Positions 1 through 8,453 of a stretch of 64,000 nt of DNA are shown here, piece after piece. Each line of letters opens with the position of its first letter. The stretch's first letter is position 1. The translations under genes and the position numbers were made by a program. The notes beneath the pieces are model-generated. The model saw only the letters and a list, made by a program, of their open reading frames with translations. It ran no database searches and was not told the origin of the DNA. The DNA lies in contig NZ_SMCQ01000001.1 of assembly GCF_004343035.1 (NCBI RefSeq), positions 1 to 64,000 on the forward strand, written 5' to 3'. Origin of the DNA: Longibaculum muris (GTDB lineage: Bacteria; Bacillota_I; Bacilli_A; Erysipelotrichales; Coprobacillaceae).

Positions 1-393
1 AATGGAATCGATGATGATATAATGAAGTTAAAGAAGAAGGTGGTGGATATCATGGAGAAGAAGGCAGATGATTTTAATGAAGATATGATTCTACAAGACA
101 TGGCATTCAACCGTGATTTAAACAAGCGAGCAAGACAGGCAAGAATGAAAAGAGAACGTGACGAAGGAAAAGAAGAAGGGCTGCAAGAAGGATTGGCTGA
201 AGGAAAGAAACTTGGATTGAATGATGGATTAAGATATTCTGTATTAAAATTGTTTATCAAGACATATCCACAAGCCGAAACAGGCTTTCTGAAAAATCTA
301 TCCGTAGAGCAGTACGAAAAGATATTTGATTTACTTATTGAAAAAGCAAGTCTAGAAAAGATATATGAAGCTGCAGATTGTATAAAAGAGTAA
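1..393 (+). CDS. C-terminal part of Rpn/PD-(D/E)XK transposase-family protein (5' truncated by window)
   Basis: The reading frame is open from the first base, so the gene begins before the window; an internal ATG at 22 is not convincing as the true start. About 130 residues are visible. They are strongly charged (runs of Lys, Arg, Glu), followed by the Gly/Glu-rich stretch EEGLQEGLAEGKKLG and a short helical C-terminus. This arrangement is typical of the C-terminal tail of Rpn (recombination-promoting nuclease)/putative transposase proteins, whose catalytic PD-(D/E)XK domain would lie to the left of the window. No catalytic residues can be seen here, so activity cannot be judged. A strong terminator follows at once. 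Confidence 0.6.
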   Translation, partial: NGIDDDIMKLKKKVVDIMEKKADDFNEDMILQDMAFNRDLNKRARQARMKRERDEGKEEGLQEGLAEGKKLGLNDGLRYSVLKLFIKTYPQAETGFLKNLSVEQYEKIFDLLIEKASLEKIYEAADCIKE

Positions 394-403
394 ACTTGGA
401 ATA

Positions 404-437
404 AAAGGGAAGTTTCTAGTGATAGAGACTTTCTTTT
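404..437 (+). terminator. Rho-independent terminator after the Rpn-like gene
   Basis: A 15-bp stem (arms 404-418 and 423-437, with a few G-T pairs) around a GTGA loop ends in a T-rich 3' arm. It closes the upstream transcript. Confidence 0.75.
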
Positions 438-562
438 GCATATTTTGATAGATTAAAAATAAAATGAAATCTTTAAATACATTTGTCAATAATTAGATAA
501 GTATAATAAATTGAATAAAATAATAGAATATCGTGATTGTTATAAGCTTTTTGTATTGACCT

Positions 563-591
563 TTTACTTTTATAGTGAAGTTGTGTATAAT
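563..591 (+). promoter_or_regulatory. Predicted sigma-A promoter for the membrane protein-proBA operon
   Basis: A -35 box TTTACT (563-568), 17-bp spacer and consensus -10 TATAAT (586-591) lie 26 bases before the start codon at 618. The rest of 438-617 is AT-rich with nothing else recognisable. Confidence 0.55.
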
Positions 592-617
592 AGTAAAAAC
601 AAAGAGAGGAAATAAAC

Positions 618-1475
618 ATGAGTATTAGGGGAATAAAAAATCAATCAAATGATATCTATTTAAAGTATCGTCAACAAATTATACCTGAATTCTTTTATGT
701 TGGTTATGTGGGGTTATTAGCGCAATATTTAAGAAGTGGTTTGTTTTCATTTTTTGTATCTTTGTTTTTATGCCCAATTGCTCATGGATATGTAAAATGT
801 GCAATGACTTTGGTTGATGAGAAAAAGCCAAGAATTGATTACCATCAGTCAATGATAGGAATTATAGAATTTGCTAGAGTTGCACCAGCTTATCTTATGC
901 GTAAGGCAATTATTCTTTTTGTTGTTTTGCTAGTTGCATTACCAACTTTATTTTCTATTCATTCATTGATACCTGAATTATCATTAGAATGGATATCATC
1001 GATTGGAAATGCTTTAATACAGACAGAATATTTTATTCCTAATTTTAAAGGAATACAACTTATTATGCATAATAGTTTACTCATATTAAATATTATTGTT
1101 TGTATTTTGGTTTATTTATTTTTGACTGCATTATTTATGCCGGTTCCATATGTCATGGAGTTAGAAGAATTTTCTTGGAGTGAATGTATTTCTTATTCTA
1201 TTCGGTTGATGAGAAAAAATATTTTTAACTTTTTTGAATTGTACTTAGTTTATATGCTCAGACATATGATATACTGGGTTTTAACAGGAATTGTTATCCT
1301 GATTGTGGGATCAATTAATGAAATATTAATGTTGTTTTGCATGGTTACTTCTTTATTTTTATATATTGAAGTTTTTAAGGGTAGATTTGAAATAGCAAAG
1401 TATTTATTTTACAAAGAAATAACAGGGGGATATGATGAAAAGAGAAATAGCGAGAATCAAGAAGATTATCATTAA
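618..1475 (+). CDS. DUF975-like integral membrane protein
   Basis: A 285-residue polytopic membrane protein with about five or six hydrophobic segments and a conserved-looking loop (HGYVKCAMTLVDEKKP) between the first pair. It resembles the DUF975 family, whose function is unknown. A clear paralogue is encoded at 49115-49993: both share the short N-terminal SIK/GIKN-type amphipathic start, the HGY motif and the same spacing of membrane segments. The 3' end overlaps proB by about 40 bases, so the two are probably cotranscribed, but no functional link to proline synthesis is evident. The ribosome binding site is GAGAGGAAA upstream of ATG 618. Confidence 0.6.
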   Translation: MSIRGIKNQSNDIYLKYRQQIIPEFFYVGYVGLLAQYLRSGLFSFFVSLFLCPIAHGYVKCAMTLVDEKKPRIDYHQSMIGIIEFARVAPAYLMRKAIILFVVLLVALPTLFSIHSLIPELSLEWISSIGNALIQTEYFIPNFKGIQLIMHNSLLILNIIVCILVYLFLTALFMPVPYVMELEEFSWSECISYSIRLMRKNIFNFFELYLVYMLRHMIYWVLTGIVILIVGSINEILMLFCMVTSLFLYIEVFKGRFEIAKYLFYKEITGGYDEKRNSENQEDYH

Positions 1476-2571
1476 AGTAGGTTCATCTTCTTTATGCAAT
1501 CAAAATGGGGAAATTGATAAAGAAAAAATATTAAACATAGCATTACAGATTTCTAAATTAAAAAAACAAGGTTATATAGTTGTATTGGTCTCATCAGGAG
1601 CAATTGCGGCAGGAATGGGAGCATTACATTTAAAAAGTAAACCTAGTACGATTCCAGAAAAACAAGCATTGGCAGCTATTGGACAAGCTCAACTTATGCA
1701 GATTTATGAAGAAATTTTTCATATCTTTCATTTAGATTGTGCACAGGTTTTATTAAATCATGGCGATTTTGATGATCGTAAGAGATTGTTGAATTTATCA
1801 AATACAATGCATGCTTTAATGGATTATGGTGTCATTCCAATTGTCAATGAAAATGATGCCTTAGCAGTTGATGAAATTAAAGTAGGAGATAATGATACAT
1901 TATCTGCTTTATTAGTGCCTGTTGTTGATGCTGATTTATTAATTTTAGTGAGTGATATTGATGGGTTATATACAAGCCACCCTGGAAAGAATCCAGATGC
2001 TAAGTTATTAAAATATGTTGAATGTGTAACAGATGAAATTAAACAAATGGCTGGAGAACCATCTTCTTCTTTAGGAACTGGTGGAATGATGACAAAAATT
2101 AAAGCTGCTCAAATTGTTAATGATTATGGACGTGATATGGTCATTATTAATGGTGGAAAAGAAAATAGTATATTACATGTTTTTGATAATGAAGAAGGAA
2201 CTTGGTTCAATGGACATAGTGGTAAAAATTTAAATGCGAGGTTACATTGGATTGCCTATCGTAGTAATGCTAAAGGAACGGTTGTTTTAGATGATGGTGC
2301 TGTTTTGGCAATTGAAGAACAAAGAAAGAGTTTATTGGCTAAAGGAGTCATTGATGTAAGTGGTCATTTTTTGATGGGACAGGTCATTGATCTTGTAGAT
2401 CAACAGGGAAAGAAGATTGCTAAAGGAATTAGTAATTATTCAAGTGATGAAATTAAGCTCATTATGGGTCATGATAGTCAAGATATTGAATCTATTTTAC
2501 ATTATAAGGATTATGATGAAGTCATTCATGCGAATAATATGGTGGTGTTAGGAGGAGAAAGTCATGGATAA
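1435..2571 (+). CDS. proB: Glutamate 5-kinase (ProB)
   Basis: Phosphorylates the gamma-carboxyl of glutamate, the first step of proline synthesis. The N-terminal amino-acid-kinase domain shows KVGSSSLC near the start, SSGAIAAGMG, NENDAL and GTGGMMTKI. The last ~95 residues form a PUA domain (GxVVLDDGA...), as in full-length bacterial ProB. Two adjacent ATG codons (1432 and 1435) are possible. I chose 1435 because the AGGGGGA ribosome site at 1424-1430 is only one base from 1432. The gene starts inside the end of the upstream membrane-protein gene and overlaps proA by 8 bases, so a proBA operon with translational coupling is likely. Confidence 0.95.
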   Translation: MKREIARIKKIIIKVGSSSLCNQNGEIDKEKILNIALQISKLKKQGYIVVLVSSGAIAAGMGALHLKSKPSTIPEKQALAAIGQAQLMQIYEEIFHIFHLDCAQVLLNHGDFDDRKRLLNLSNTMHALMDYGVIPIVNENDALAVDEIKVGDNDTLSALLVPVVDADLLILVSDIDGLYTSHPGKNPDAKLLKYVECVTDEIKQMAGEPSSSLGTGGMMTKIKAAQIVNDYGRDMVIINGGKENSILHVFDNEEGTWFNGHSGKNLNARLHWIAYRSNAKGTVVLDDGAVLAIEEQRKSLLAKGVIDVSGHFLMGQVIDLVDQQGKKIAKGISNYSSDEIKLIMGHDSQDIESILHYKDYDEVIHANNMVVLGGESHG

Positions 2572-3805
2572 ATGTTTATTAAAACAGTTAACTGAGGCAA
2601 AAGATGCGAGTCGTTTAATGAAAAATATAAGTCAAGAAGATAAAAACAAAGCATTGCTTAATATATCTTCAGCTTTACTTGAACATATTGATGAAATTAT
2701 TATAGAGAATCAAAAAGATATAGCGTGTGCTAAAGAAAATAATATGTCACCGGCTATGATTGATCGTCTGCTTTTAGATAGTCAACGGATTCAATCAATG
2801 GTTCAGGACGTTAGAAAACTAACACAATTAGAAGATCCAATAGGACAAGTTATTCGTGAAATAGAGCGTCCTAATGGATTGCATATTCAACAAGTGAGAG
2901 TTCCTATTGGTGTTTTTGCGATTATATATGAATCTCGTCCTAATGTAACCGTGGATATTGCATGTTTATGTTTAAAATCAAGTAATGTTTGTGTTTTAAA
3001 AGGTGGGAAAGAAGCCATTCATTCTAATCGTATTTTAACAAGATTAATGCAAGAAGCAACCAAAGATATTTTACCTTATGGTTGTATCCATTTGATTGAT
3101 AATACTGATCGTTTAATTGTTAATGAATTAATTCAAGCAAATGATTATGTTGATGTTGTTGTTCCTAGAGGTGGAAAGGGATTAATTGATTTTGTGGTTA
3201 AAAATGCAACAGTTCCAGTGATTGAAACCGGGGCAGGCAATTGTCATCTTTACATTGATAAAGAAGCAGATATGCAAAAAGCTATTGATATTAGTGTGAA
3301 TGCTAAAATACAAAGACCATCAGTGTGTAATGCGATTGAAACAATCCTTGTTCATCAAGATATAGCTCATGTTTATTTGCCATTAATGGTAAAAGCGTTT
3401 GATGGAAAAGTTGAAATTCGTGGCGATGAAAAAGTTCAGCAAATCATAGATTGTTATCCTGCGACCAAAGAAGATTATGCCAAGGAATATGATGATTATA
3501 TTGTTGCTATTAAAATAGTTGATTCAATTGAAGAAGCTATTTCTCATATTTATCAATATTCTACTAAACATTCAGAATCTATAATCACTGAAGATGAACA
3601 AGCAGCTGCAAAGTTTATGGATTCATTAGATTCTGCATGTGTTTATCATAATGCTTCTACGCGTTTTAGTGATGGTGGAGAATTTGGTTTTGGAGCGGAA
3701 CTTGGAATTAGTACCCAAAAATTACATGCCAGAGGTCCTTTAGGACTTATTGAGATGACTTCATATCAATATAAGATTTATGGAAATGGTCAAGTTAGAA
3801 AATAA
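2564..3805 (+). CDS. proA: Gamma-glutamyl phosphate reductase (ProA)
   Basis: An NADPH-dependent reductase that converts gamma-glutamyl phosphate to glutamate semialdehyde, the second step of proline synthesis. At 413 residues it has normal family length. It contains the aldehyde-dehydrogenase fold signatures: the YESRPNVTVD motif, GGKEA, PRGGKGL, and the catalytic cysteine in RPSVCNAIET (about residue 255). The C-terminus carries FGFGAELGISTQKLHARGP, typical of ProA. It overlaps proB by 8 bases and is followed by a strong terminator, so it ends the operon. No proC is in the window. Confidence 0.96.
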   Translation: MDKCLLKQLTEAKDASRLMKNISQEDKNKALLNISSALLEHIDEIIIENQKDIACAKENNMSPAMIDRLLLDSQRIQSMVQDVRKLTQLEDPIGQVIREIERPNGLHIQQVRVPIGVFAIIYESRPNVTVDIACLCLKSSNVCVLKGGKEAIHSNRILTRLMQEATKDILPYGCIHLIDNTDRLIVNELIQANDYVDVVVPRGGKGLIDFVVKNATVPVIETGAGNCHLYIDKEADMQKAIDISVNAKIQRPSVCNAIETILVHQDIAHVYLPLMVKAFDGKVEIRGDEKVQQIIDCYPATKEDYAKEYDDYIVAIKIVDSIEEAISHIYQYSTKHSESIITEDEQAAAKFMDSLDSACVYHNASTRFSDGGEFGFGAELGISTQKLHARGPLGLIEMTSYQYKIYGNGQVRK

Positions 3806-3812
3806 TGTTTAT

Positions 3813-3856
3813 AAAAGAATCGATGAATGATGAGATATTTATTGATTCTTTTTTGT
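3813..3856 (+). terminator. Terminator after proA
   Basis: Arms AAAGAATC and GATTCTTT are extended by a further seven pairs including two G-T pairs; the loop is about 8 nt. A T6 tract follows at about 3850-3854. Confidence 0.8.
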
Positions 3857-3880
3857 TATAAAAATAAAAGATACTTTTTG

Positions 3881-3923
3881 TTGACAATACTTAGTCGACT
3901 AACTATAATTGTTAGTGCACTAA
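3881..3923 (+). promoter_or_regulatory. Promoter of marR-ABC operon with two palindromic MarR-type operators
   Basis: A perfect -35 TTGACA (3881-3886), 17-bp spacer and perfect -10 TATAAT (3904-3909). Two 12-bp perfect palindromes, TTAGTCGACTAA (3891-3902) and TTAGTGCACTAA (3912-3923), flank the -10 box with centres 21 bp apart. They are most simply read as binding sites of the MarR protein encoded just downstream. Confidence 0.8.
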
Positions 3924-3943
3924 GTAATAAGGAGTGAACAAAG

Positions 3944-4372
3944 ATGAAACATGAGAACTTTAGTAGAATTATGGAAGAATTACGGACAGTACACAAGCTT
4001 TCAACAAAACTTGTTGCTTCACGTTTTCATAATTTAACACCAGAACAGGCAAAACTGATGTTTTTAATTCATGATAATAAAATGAATCAAAAAGAAATAG
4101 CTCAAAAACTTCATATTACTGAGGCAACTCTTTCAGTAAGAATTAAACGTTTGGTTGATTCGGGGTTAGTCGAAAGAGAAATTGATAGTCAAGATAAGCG
4201 CAATAATAAAATTGTCTTATCGCCGCAGGGGGAAGAAACATTAAATGGTATGCAAAAAGAGTTTGATTATGTCTATGAAGTTATTTGTCGAGAAATGACT
4301 CAGGAAGATTTTGAAACTGTTTTGAATATCATTAAAAGAATGCAAAAAAATATAAAGGAGGAAATGGAATGA
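3944..4372 (+). CDS. MarR family transcriptional repressor
   Basis: A 142-residue winged-helix regulator. The recognition region reads MNQKEIAQKLHITEATLSVRIKRLVDSGLVEREIDSQDKRNNKI, with the DxRxxx wing (DSQDKRNN) characteristic of MarR. Family members bind as dimers to short palindromes and release on ligand binding. The two palindromes in its own promoter imply autorepression and control of the two ABC genes that follow. Its stop overlaps the next start (ATGA). The ligand, possibly an exported drug or antimicrobial compound, is unknown. Confidence 0.92.
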   Translation: MKHENFSRIMEELRTVHKLSTKLVASRFHNLTPEQAKLMFLIHDNKMNQKEIAQKLHITEATLSVRIKRLVDSGLVEREIDSQDKRNNKIVLSPQGEETLNGMQKEFDYVYEVICREMTQEDFETVLNIIKRMQKNIKEEME

Positions 4373-6591
4373 TTAAGTTGCGTAAGTTTGCTTATAAATT
4401 CTGGTTACCAATTCTTTTATGTATTGGATGCGTTTTTATCCAATCTCAATCAGAATTGGCTTTACCAGATTATATGAGTAAAATTGTAACCAATGGAATT
4501 CAAGCAGGTGGTTTTGATAGTCCAGTTGCTGATGTATTTAGTGATGAAACTTTTAAACATCTTTTGGTTTTTGCTGATGATGAACAAAAGAAAACCATTG
4601 AATCAAGTTATACTTATACAAGTTATGAAAACTTAAAAGATAACTTTAAAGAAGAATTCCCTAAACTTAAAAATGCTTATGTTTTAAATGATCTATCTAA
4701 AGATGAAAAGAGTCAATTAGAGAGTGCATTAATTAAACCAATGTTGATGGTATCTTCAATTGATTCAATGGATAAAAATTCCAAAGAATATCAAGAAAGA
4801 TTTGGGAATTTACCAGCTGGTATGGATATTTATCAAGTATTTTCAATGATGGATGCGAATACCAAAAAGGAAATGACAAAGAAAATTGATACACAAATAG
4901 ATGCAATGGGTGAATCAACAATGTTGATTGCTGGTGGAAATGGTGTAAAGACTGAATATCTTGCATTAGGTGCTGATGTTGATAGTATTCAAACACGTTA
5001 TATTCTTTCATCTGGTTTAATTATGTTGGCAATTGCTTTGTTAGGTTCAGTTGCAGCAATGATTTCTGCCTTTTTATCTTCACGTGTTGGAGCAGGTGTG
5101 GCTAGAGATTTAAGAAAAGCTGTTTTTGAAAAAGTTGAAAGTTTTTCTAATACTGAATTTAATAAATTCTCAACAGCTTCATTAATTACGCGTACAACAA
5201 ATGATATTACACAAGTACAAATGTTAATGATTATGTTGCTTCGTATTGTTTTATTTGCTCCAATGATGGGTGTTGGTGCATTATATAAAGCAATTACTCA
5301 TTCAACATCAATGACTTGGATTATTTTGCTTATTTTATTAGTTATTAGTGGCGTATTGTTTGTCTTAATTAAGGTTGTTATGCCTAAGTTTAAAATTATT
5401 CAATCATTAATTGATAGATTGAACTTAACAATGCGTGAAAATCTAAGTGGTGTCTTGGTTATTCGTGCTTTTGGTAATGAAAAGCATAGTGAAGATCGCT
5501 TTGATAGAGCCAATGATGATTTGACAAAAGTTAACTTATTTGTTAACCGTGCAATGGCGACATTAATGCCAATTATGATGTTTATTATGAACATTGCGAC
5601 TGTGTTAGTTGTTTGGGTTGGTGCTCAACAATTAGACTTAGGAAATATTGCGATTGGGGATATGATGGCCTTTATCCAATATGCAATGCATATTATTATG
5701 TCATTCTTATTTATTGCGATGATCTTTATTATGATTCCTCGTGCAAGTGTTGCTGCTGGCAGAGTTTATGAAGTTTTATCTACTGATTTATCAATTAAAG
5801 ATCCAGATGATGCAAAAGAATTTAATGCATCTCAAAAAGGATTAGTAGAATTTAAAGATGTCACTTTCCAATATCCAGGGGCTCATGAAGCTGTTTTAAG
5901 TCATATTAGTTTTACTGCTGAGCCTGGTAAGACAACTGCATTTATTGGTTCTACTGGTTCAGGTAAATCGACTTTAATTAATTTAATACCACGTTTTTAT
6001 GATGTTACTGAAGGTAGTGTAACAATTGATGGGGTAGATGTTAGAGATGTTAAACAACACGATTTAAGAGAATTAATTGGGGTTGTTCCACAAAAAGGTG
6101 TCTTATTCTCAGGAACAATTCGTTCAAATCTTCAATATGGTGCACATGATGCAAGTGATGAAGAATTAAGCGAAGTGATTCGTATTGCCCAAGCAAAAGA
6201 ATTTGTCGATGATAAACCAAAAGGGTTAAGTGAAGAAATTTCACAAGGTGGAACAAATGTTTCTGGTGGTCAAAAACAACGTTTAGCGATTGCTAGAGCA
6301 TTAGCTAAAAATCCAGAAATCCTTATTTTTGATGATAGCTTCTCAGCTTTAGACTTTAAAACCGATGCTATTTTAAGAAAAGAATTAAGTAAGCTCACAG
6401 AAAAAACTAAAAATACAGTTTTGATTGTTGGTCAAAGAATTGCATCAATTATGGATGCTGATCAAATTATTGTATTAGATAAAGGAAAAATTGTTGGAAA
6501 AGGAACTCATAAGGAACTGATGGAAACTTGTCAGGTATACCAAGAGATTGCTTATTCACAACTTTCAAAGGAGGAATTAGCAGATGCCTAG
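4369..6591 (+). CDS. ABC exporter half-transporter, degenerate catalytic site subunit
   Basis: A 740-residue membrane-ATPase fusion of the type IV (B-family) exporter fold. After TM1 (about residues 10-30) comes an unusually long, mostly polar extracytoplasmic insert to about residue 205, then five more membrane helices. The ATPase has Walker A GSTGSGKST (527-535) and signature VSGGQ (631-635). The Walker B ends IFDDS with Asp656 in place of the catalytic Glu, and the switch His is Gln689 (GQR). This pattern matches the degenerate-site subunit of heterodimeric exporters such as BmrC or LmrC. It is translationally coupled to MarR (4-base overlap) and overlaps the second half-transporter by 8 bases. 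Confidence 0.93.
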   Translation: MIKLRKFAYKFWLPILLCIGCVFIQSQSELALPDYMSKIVTNGIQAGGFDSPVADVFSDETFKHLLVFADDEQKKTIESSYTYTSYENLKDNFKEEFPKLKNAYVLNDLSKDEKSQLESALIKPMLMVSSIDSMDKNSKEYQERFGNLPAGMDIYQVFSMMDANTKKEMTKKIDTQIDAMGESTMLIAGGNGVKTEYLALGADVDSIQTRYILSSGLIMLAIALLGSVAAMISAFLSSRVGAGVARDLRKAVFEKVESFSNTEFNKFSTASLITRTTNDITQVQMLMIMLLRIVLFAPMMGVGALYKAITHSTSMTWIILLILLVISGVLFVLIKVVMPKFKIIQSLIDRLNLTMRENLSGVLVIRAFGNEKHSEDRFDRANDDLTKVNLFVNRAMATLMPIMMFIMNIATVLVVWVGAQQLDLGNIAIGDMMAFIQYAMHIIMSFLFIAMIFIMIPRASVAAGRVYEVLSTDLSIKDPDDAKEFNASQKGLVEFKDVTFQYPGAHEAVLSHISFTAEPGKTTAFIGSTGSGKSTLINLIPRFYDVTEGSVTIDGVDVRDVKQHDLRELIGVVPQKGVLFSGTIRSNLQYGAHDASDEELSEVIRIAQAKEFVDDKPKGLSEEISQGGTNVSGGQKQRLAIARALAKNPEILIFDDSFSALDFKTDAILRKELSKLTEKTKNTVLIVGQRIASIMDADQIIVLDKGKIVGKGTHKELMETCQVYQEIAYSQLSKEELADA

Positions 6592-8416
6592 AGGACCAAT
6601 GGGACGTGGTCATGGACCCGCAACAGAAAAAGCTAAGGACTTTAAAGGAACAATCAAAAAATTATTTGCTTACTTAAAACCTTATTATGTTAAATTTATC
6701 TTTATTATTATATTTGCCGCTGGTTCAACTGTATTTTCAATCTTTGGACCAAAGATTTTAGCCAAAGCAACTGATAAATTAAGTGAAGGTATTATGGCTA
6801 AAGTCAGCAATACTGGCGGAATTGATTTTACAGCAATTTCACAGATTTTAATTTTTCTAGCATGTATTTATTTATTAAGTGCATTGTTAAATTATATTCA
6901 AGGATTTATTACTTCAGGTATTTCTCAAAGAGTGGCTTATGATTTTAGAAAAGCAATTTCGCAAAAGATGGATCGTTTACCATTAAGTTATTTTGATAAA
7001 CATTCAAGTGGTGATACTTTATCACGTGTCACAAATGACGTTGATTTAATAGCTCAATCATTAAATCAAAGTATGACACAAATTGTCACTTCATCAGTCA
7101 CAGTTATTGGTATTTTCATTATGATGTTAACAATTAGTGTTCCAATGACATTAATGGCATTATGTGTTTTACCAGTTTCAATGTTCCTGATGACAAGAAT
7201 CATGAAAAGAACTCAAAAATATTTCTTTAGACAACAACAAAGTTTAGGAAATGTGAATGGTCATATTGAAGAAATGTATGGGGCTCATCAAGTTGTTAAA
7301 GCTTTTAATGGAGAAGAAGATTCAGTTGAAAAATTTGAAGTTTTCAATAATGATTTATATGAATCAGCATGGAAATCTCAATTCTTCTCTGGTTTAATGC
7401 AACCATTAACTAACTTTGTAGGAAACATTGGATATGTTGGAGTCTGTTTATTAGGTGGATTCTTAGCATCAGGAAATGCGATTTCAATTGGTGATATTCA
7501 AGCCTTTATTCAATATGTCCGTCAATTCAATCAGCCAATTACCCAATTAGCTCAAATCATGAATCAATTACAATCAACTGCAGCAGCAGCTGAACGTGTT
7601 TTTGAATTTTTAGATGAATCTGAATTGGAAGAAGAAACACCAAGAATTACGCATGAACAATTAGCTAAGATTGATGGTAGTGTGACTTTCAATCATGTTA
7701 ATTTCGGATATAATCCAGATAAAACAATTATTAATGATTTTTCTATGCATGTGCATGCTGGACAAACTGTTGCGATTGTTGGTCCAACCGGGGCTGGAAA
7801 AACAACAATTGTTAAATTATTAATGAGATTCTATGAATTAAATAGTGGTAATATTTTAATTGATGGTCATGATATTAAGGATTATGCAAGAAGTGATTTA
7901 AGAAGTTTATTTGGTATGGTTCTTCAAGATACATGGTTATTTGGTGGAACGATTAGAGAAAACTTAAAATATGGTAAGTTAGATGCGACTGATGAAGAAA
8001 TGGAAAAAGCATGTCAATTGGCTTATGCTGATCACTTTATCAACACATTAGAAGATGGTTATGATACTGTGATTAATGAGGAATCAAATAATATTTCTCA
8101 AGGTCAAAAACAATTATTAACAATTGCAAGAGCATTCTTAGCTGATCCAAAAATCTTGATTTTAGATGAAGCAACTTCTTCAGTTGATACCAGAACAGAA
8201 GTCTTAATTCAAAAAGGTATGGATAAGTTAATGGAAGGTCGTACAAGCTTCATTATTGCCCATCGTCTTTCTACAATTCGTGATGCGAATACAATTATTG
8301 TTATGAGAGATGGAGACATTGTTGAACTTGGTAACCATGAATCATTACTTGCAAAAGGTGGCTTCTATGCTGACTTATATCATTCACAATTTGAATCAAG
8401 TAAAGAAGATGAATAA
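6584..8416 (+). CDS. ABC exporter half-transporter, catalytic subunit
   Basis: A 610-residue partner of the preceding gene: a Gly/Pro-rich N-terminus, six membrane helices and an ATPase with Walker A GPTGAGKTT (about 400-408), a canonical Walker B LILDEATSSVD with catalytic Glu529, and the switch His560 (AHR). Its signature is ISQGQ (504-508) instead of LSGGQ. The composite site formed by this protein's Walker motifs and the partner's VSGGQ is therefore complete, while the opposite site is degenerate on both sides. This is diagnostic of asymmetric heterodimeric exporters (multidrug or peptide). Control by the upstream MarR is inferred from the operon. Confidence 0.94.
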   Translation: MPRGPMGRGHGPATEKAKDFKGTIKKLFAYLKPYYVKFIFIIIFAAGSTVFSIFGPKILAKATDKLSEGIMAKVSNTGGIDFTAISQILIFLACIYLLSALLNYIQGFITSGISQRVAYDFRKAISQKMDRLPLSYFDKHSSGDTLSRVTNDVDLIAQSLNQSMTQIVTSSVTVIGIFIMMLTISVPMTLMALCVLPVSMFLMTRIMKRTQKYFFRQQQSLGNVNGHIEEMYGAHQVVKAFNGEEDSVEKFEVFNNDLYESAWKSQFFSGLMQPLTNFVGNIGYVGVCLLGGFLASGNAISIGDIQAFIQYVRQFNQPITQLAQIMNQLQSTAAAAERVFEFLDESELEEETPRITHEQLAKIDGSVTFNHVNFGYNPDKTIINDFSMHVHAGQTVAIVGPTGAGKTTIVKLLMRFYELNSGNILIDGHDIKDYARSDLRSLFGMVLQDTWLFGGTIRENLKYGKLDATDEEMEKACQLAYADHFINTLEDGYDTVINEESNNISQGQKQLLTIARAFLADPKILILDEATSSVDTRTEVLIQKGMDKLMEGRTSFIIAHRLSTIRDANTIIVMRDGDIVELGNHESLLAKGGFYADLYHSQFESSKEDE

Positions 8417-8418
8417 AA

Positions 8419-8453
8419 AAAAGAGTTTGTAGAGAAATTTTACAAACTCTTTT
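8419..8453. terminator. Bidirectional terminator between convergent genes
   Basis: A 13-bp perfect stem (AAAAGAGTTTGTA at 8419-8431, TACAAACTCTTTT at 8441-8453) has A-runs on the left and T-rich sequence on the right, so it can serve both strands. The right arm lies in the last codons of the minus-strand protease gene. Confidence 0.8.

Noticed and set aside
438-562. Possible T-box riboswitch before the proBA operon
   Set aside because: No T-box sequence or specifier stem can be seen; the region is plain AT-rich DNA.
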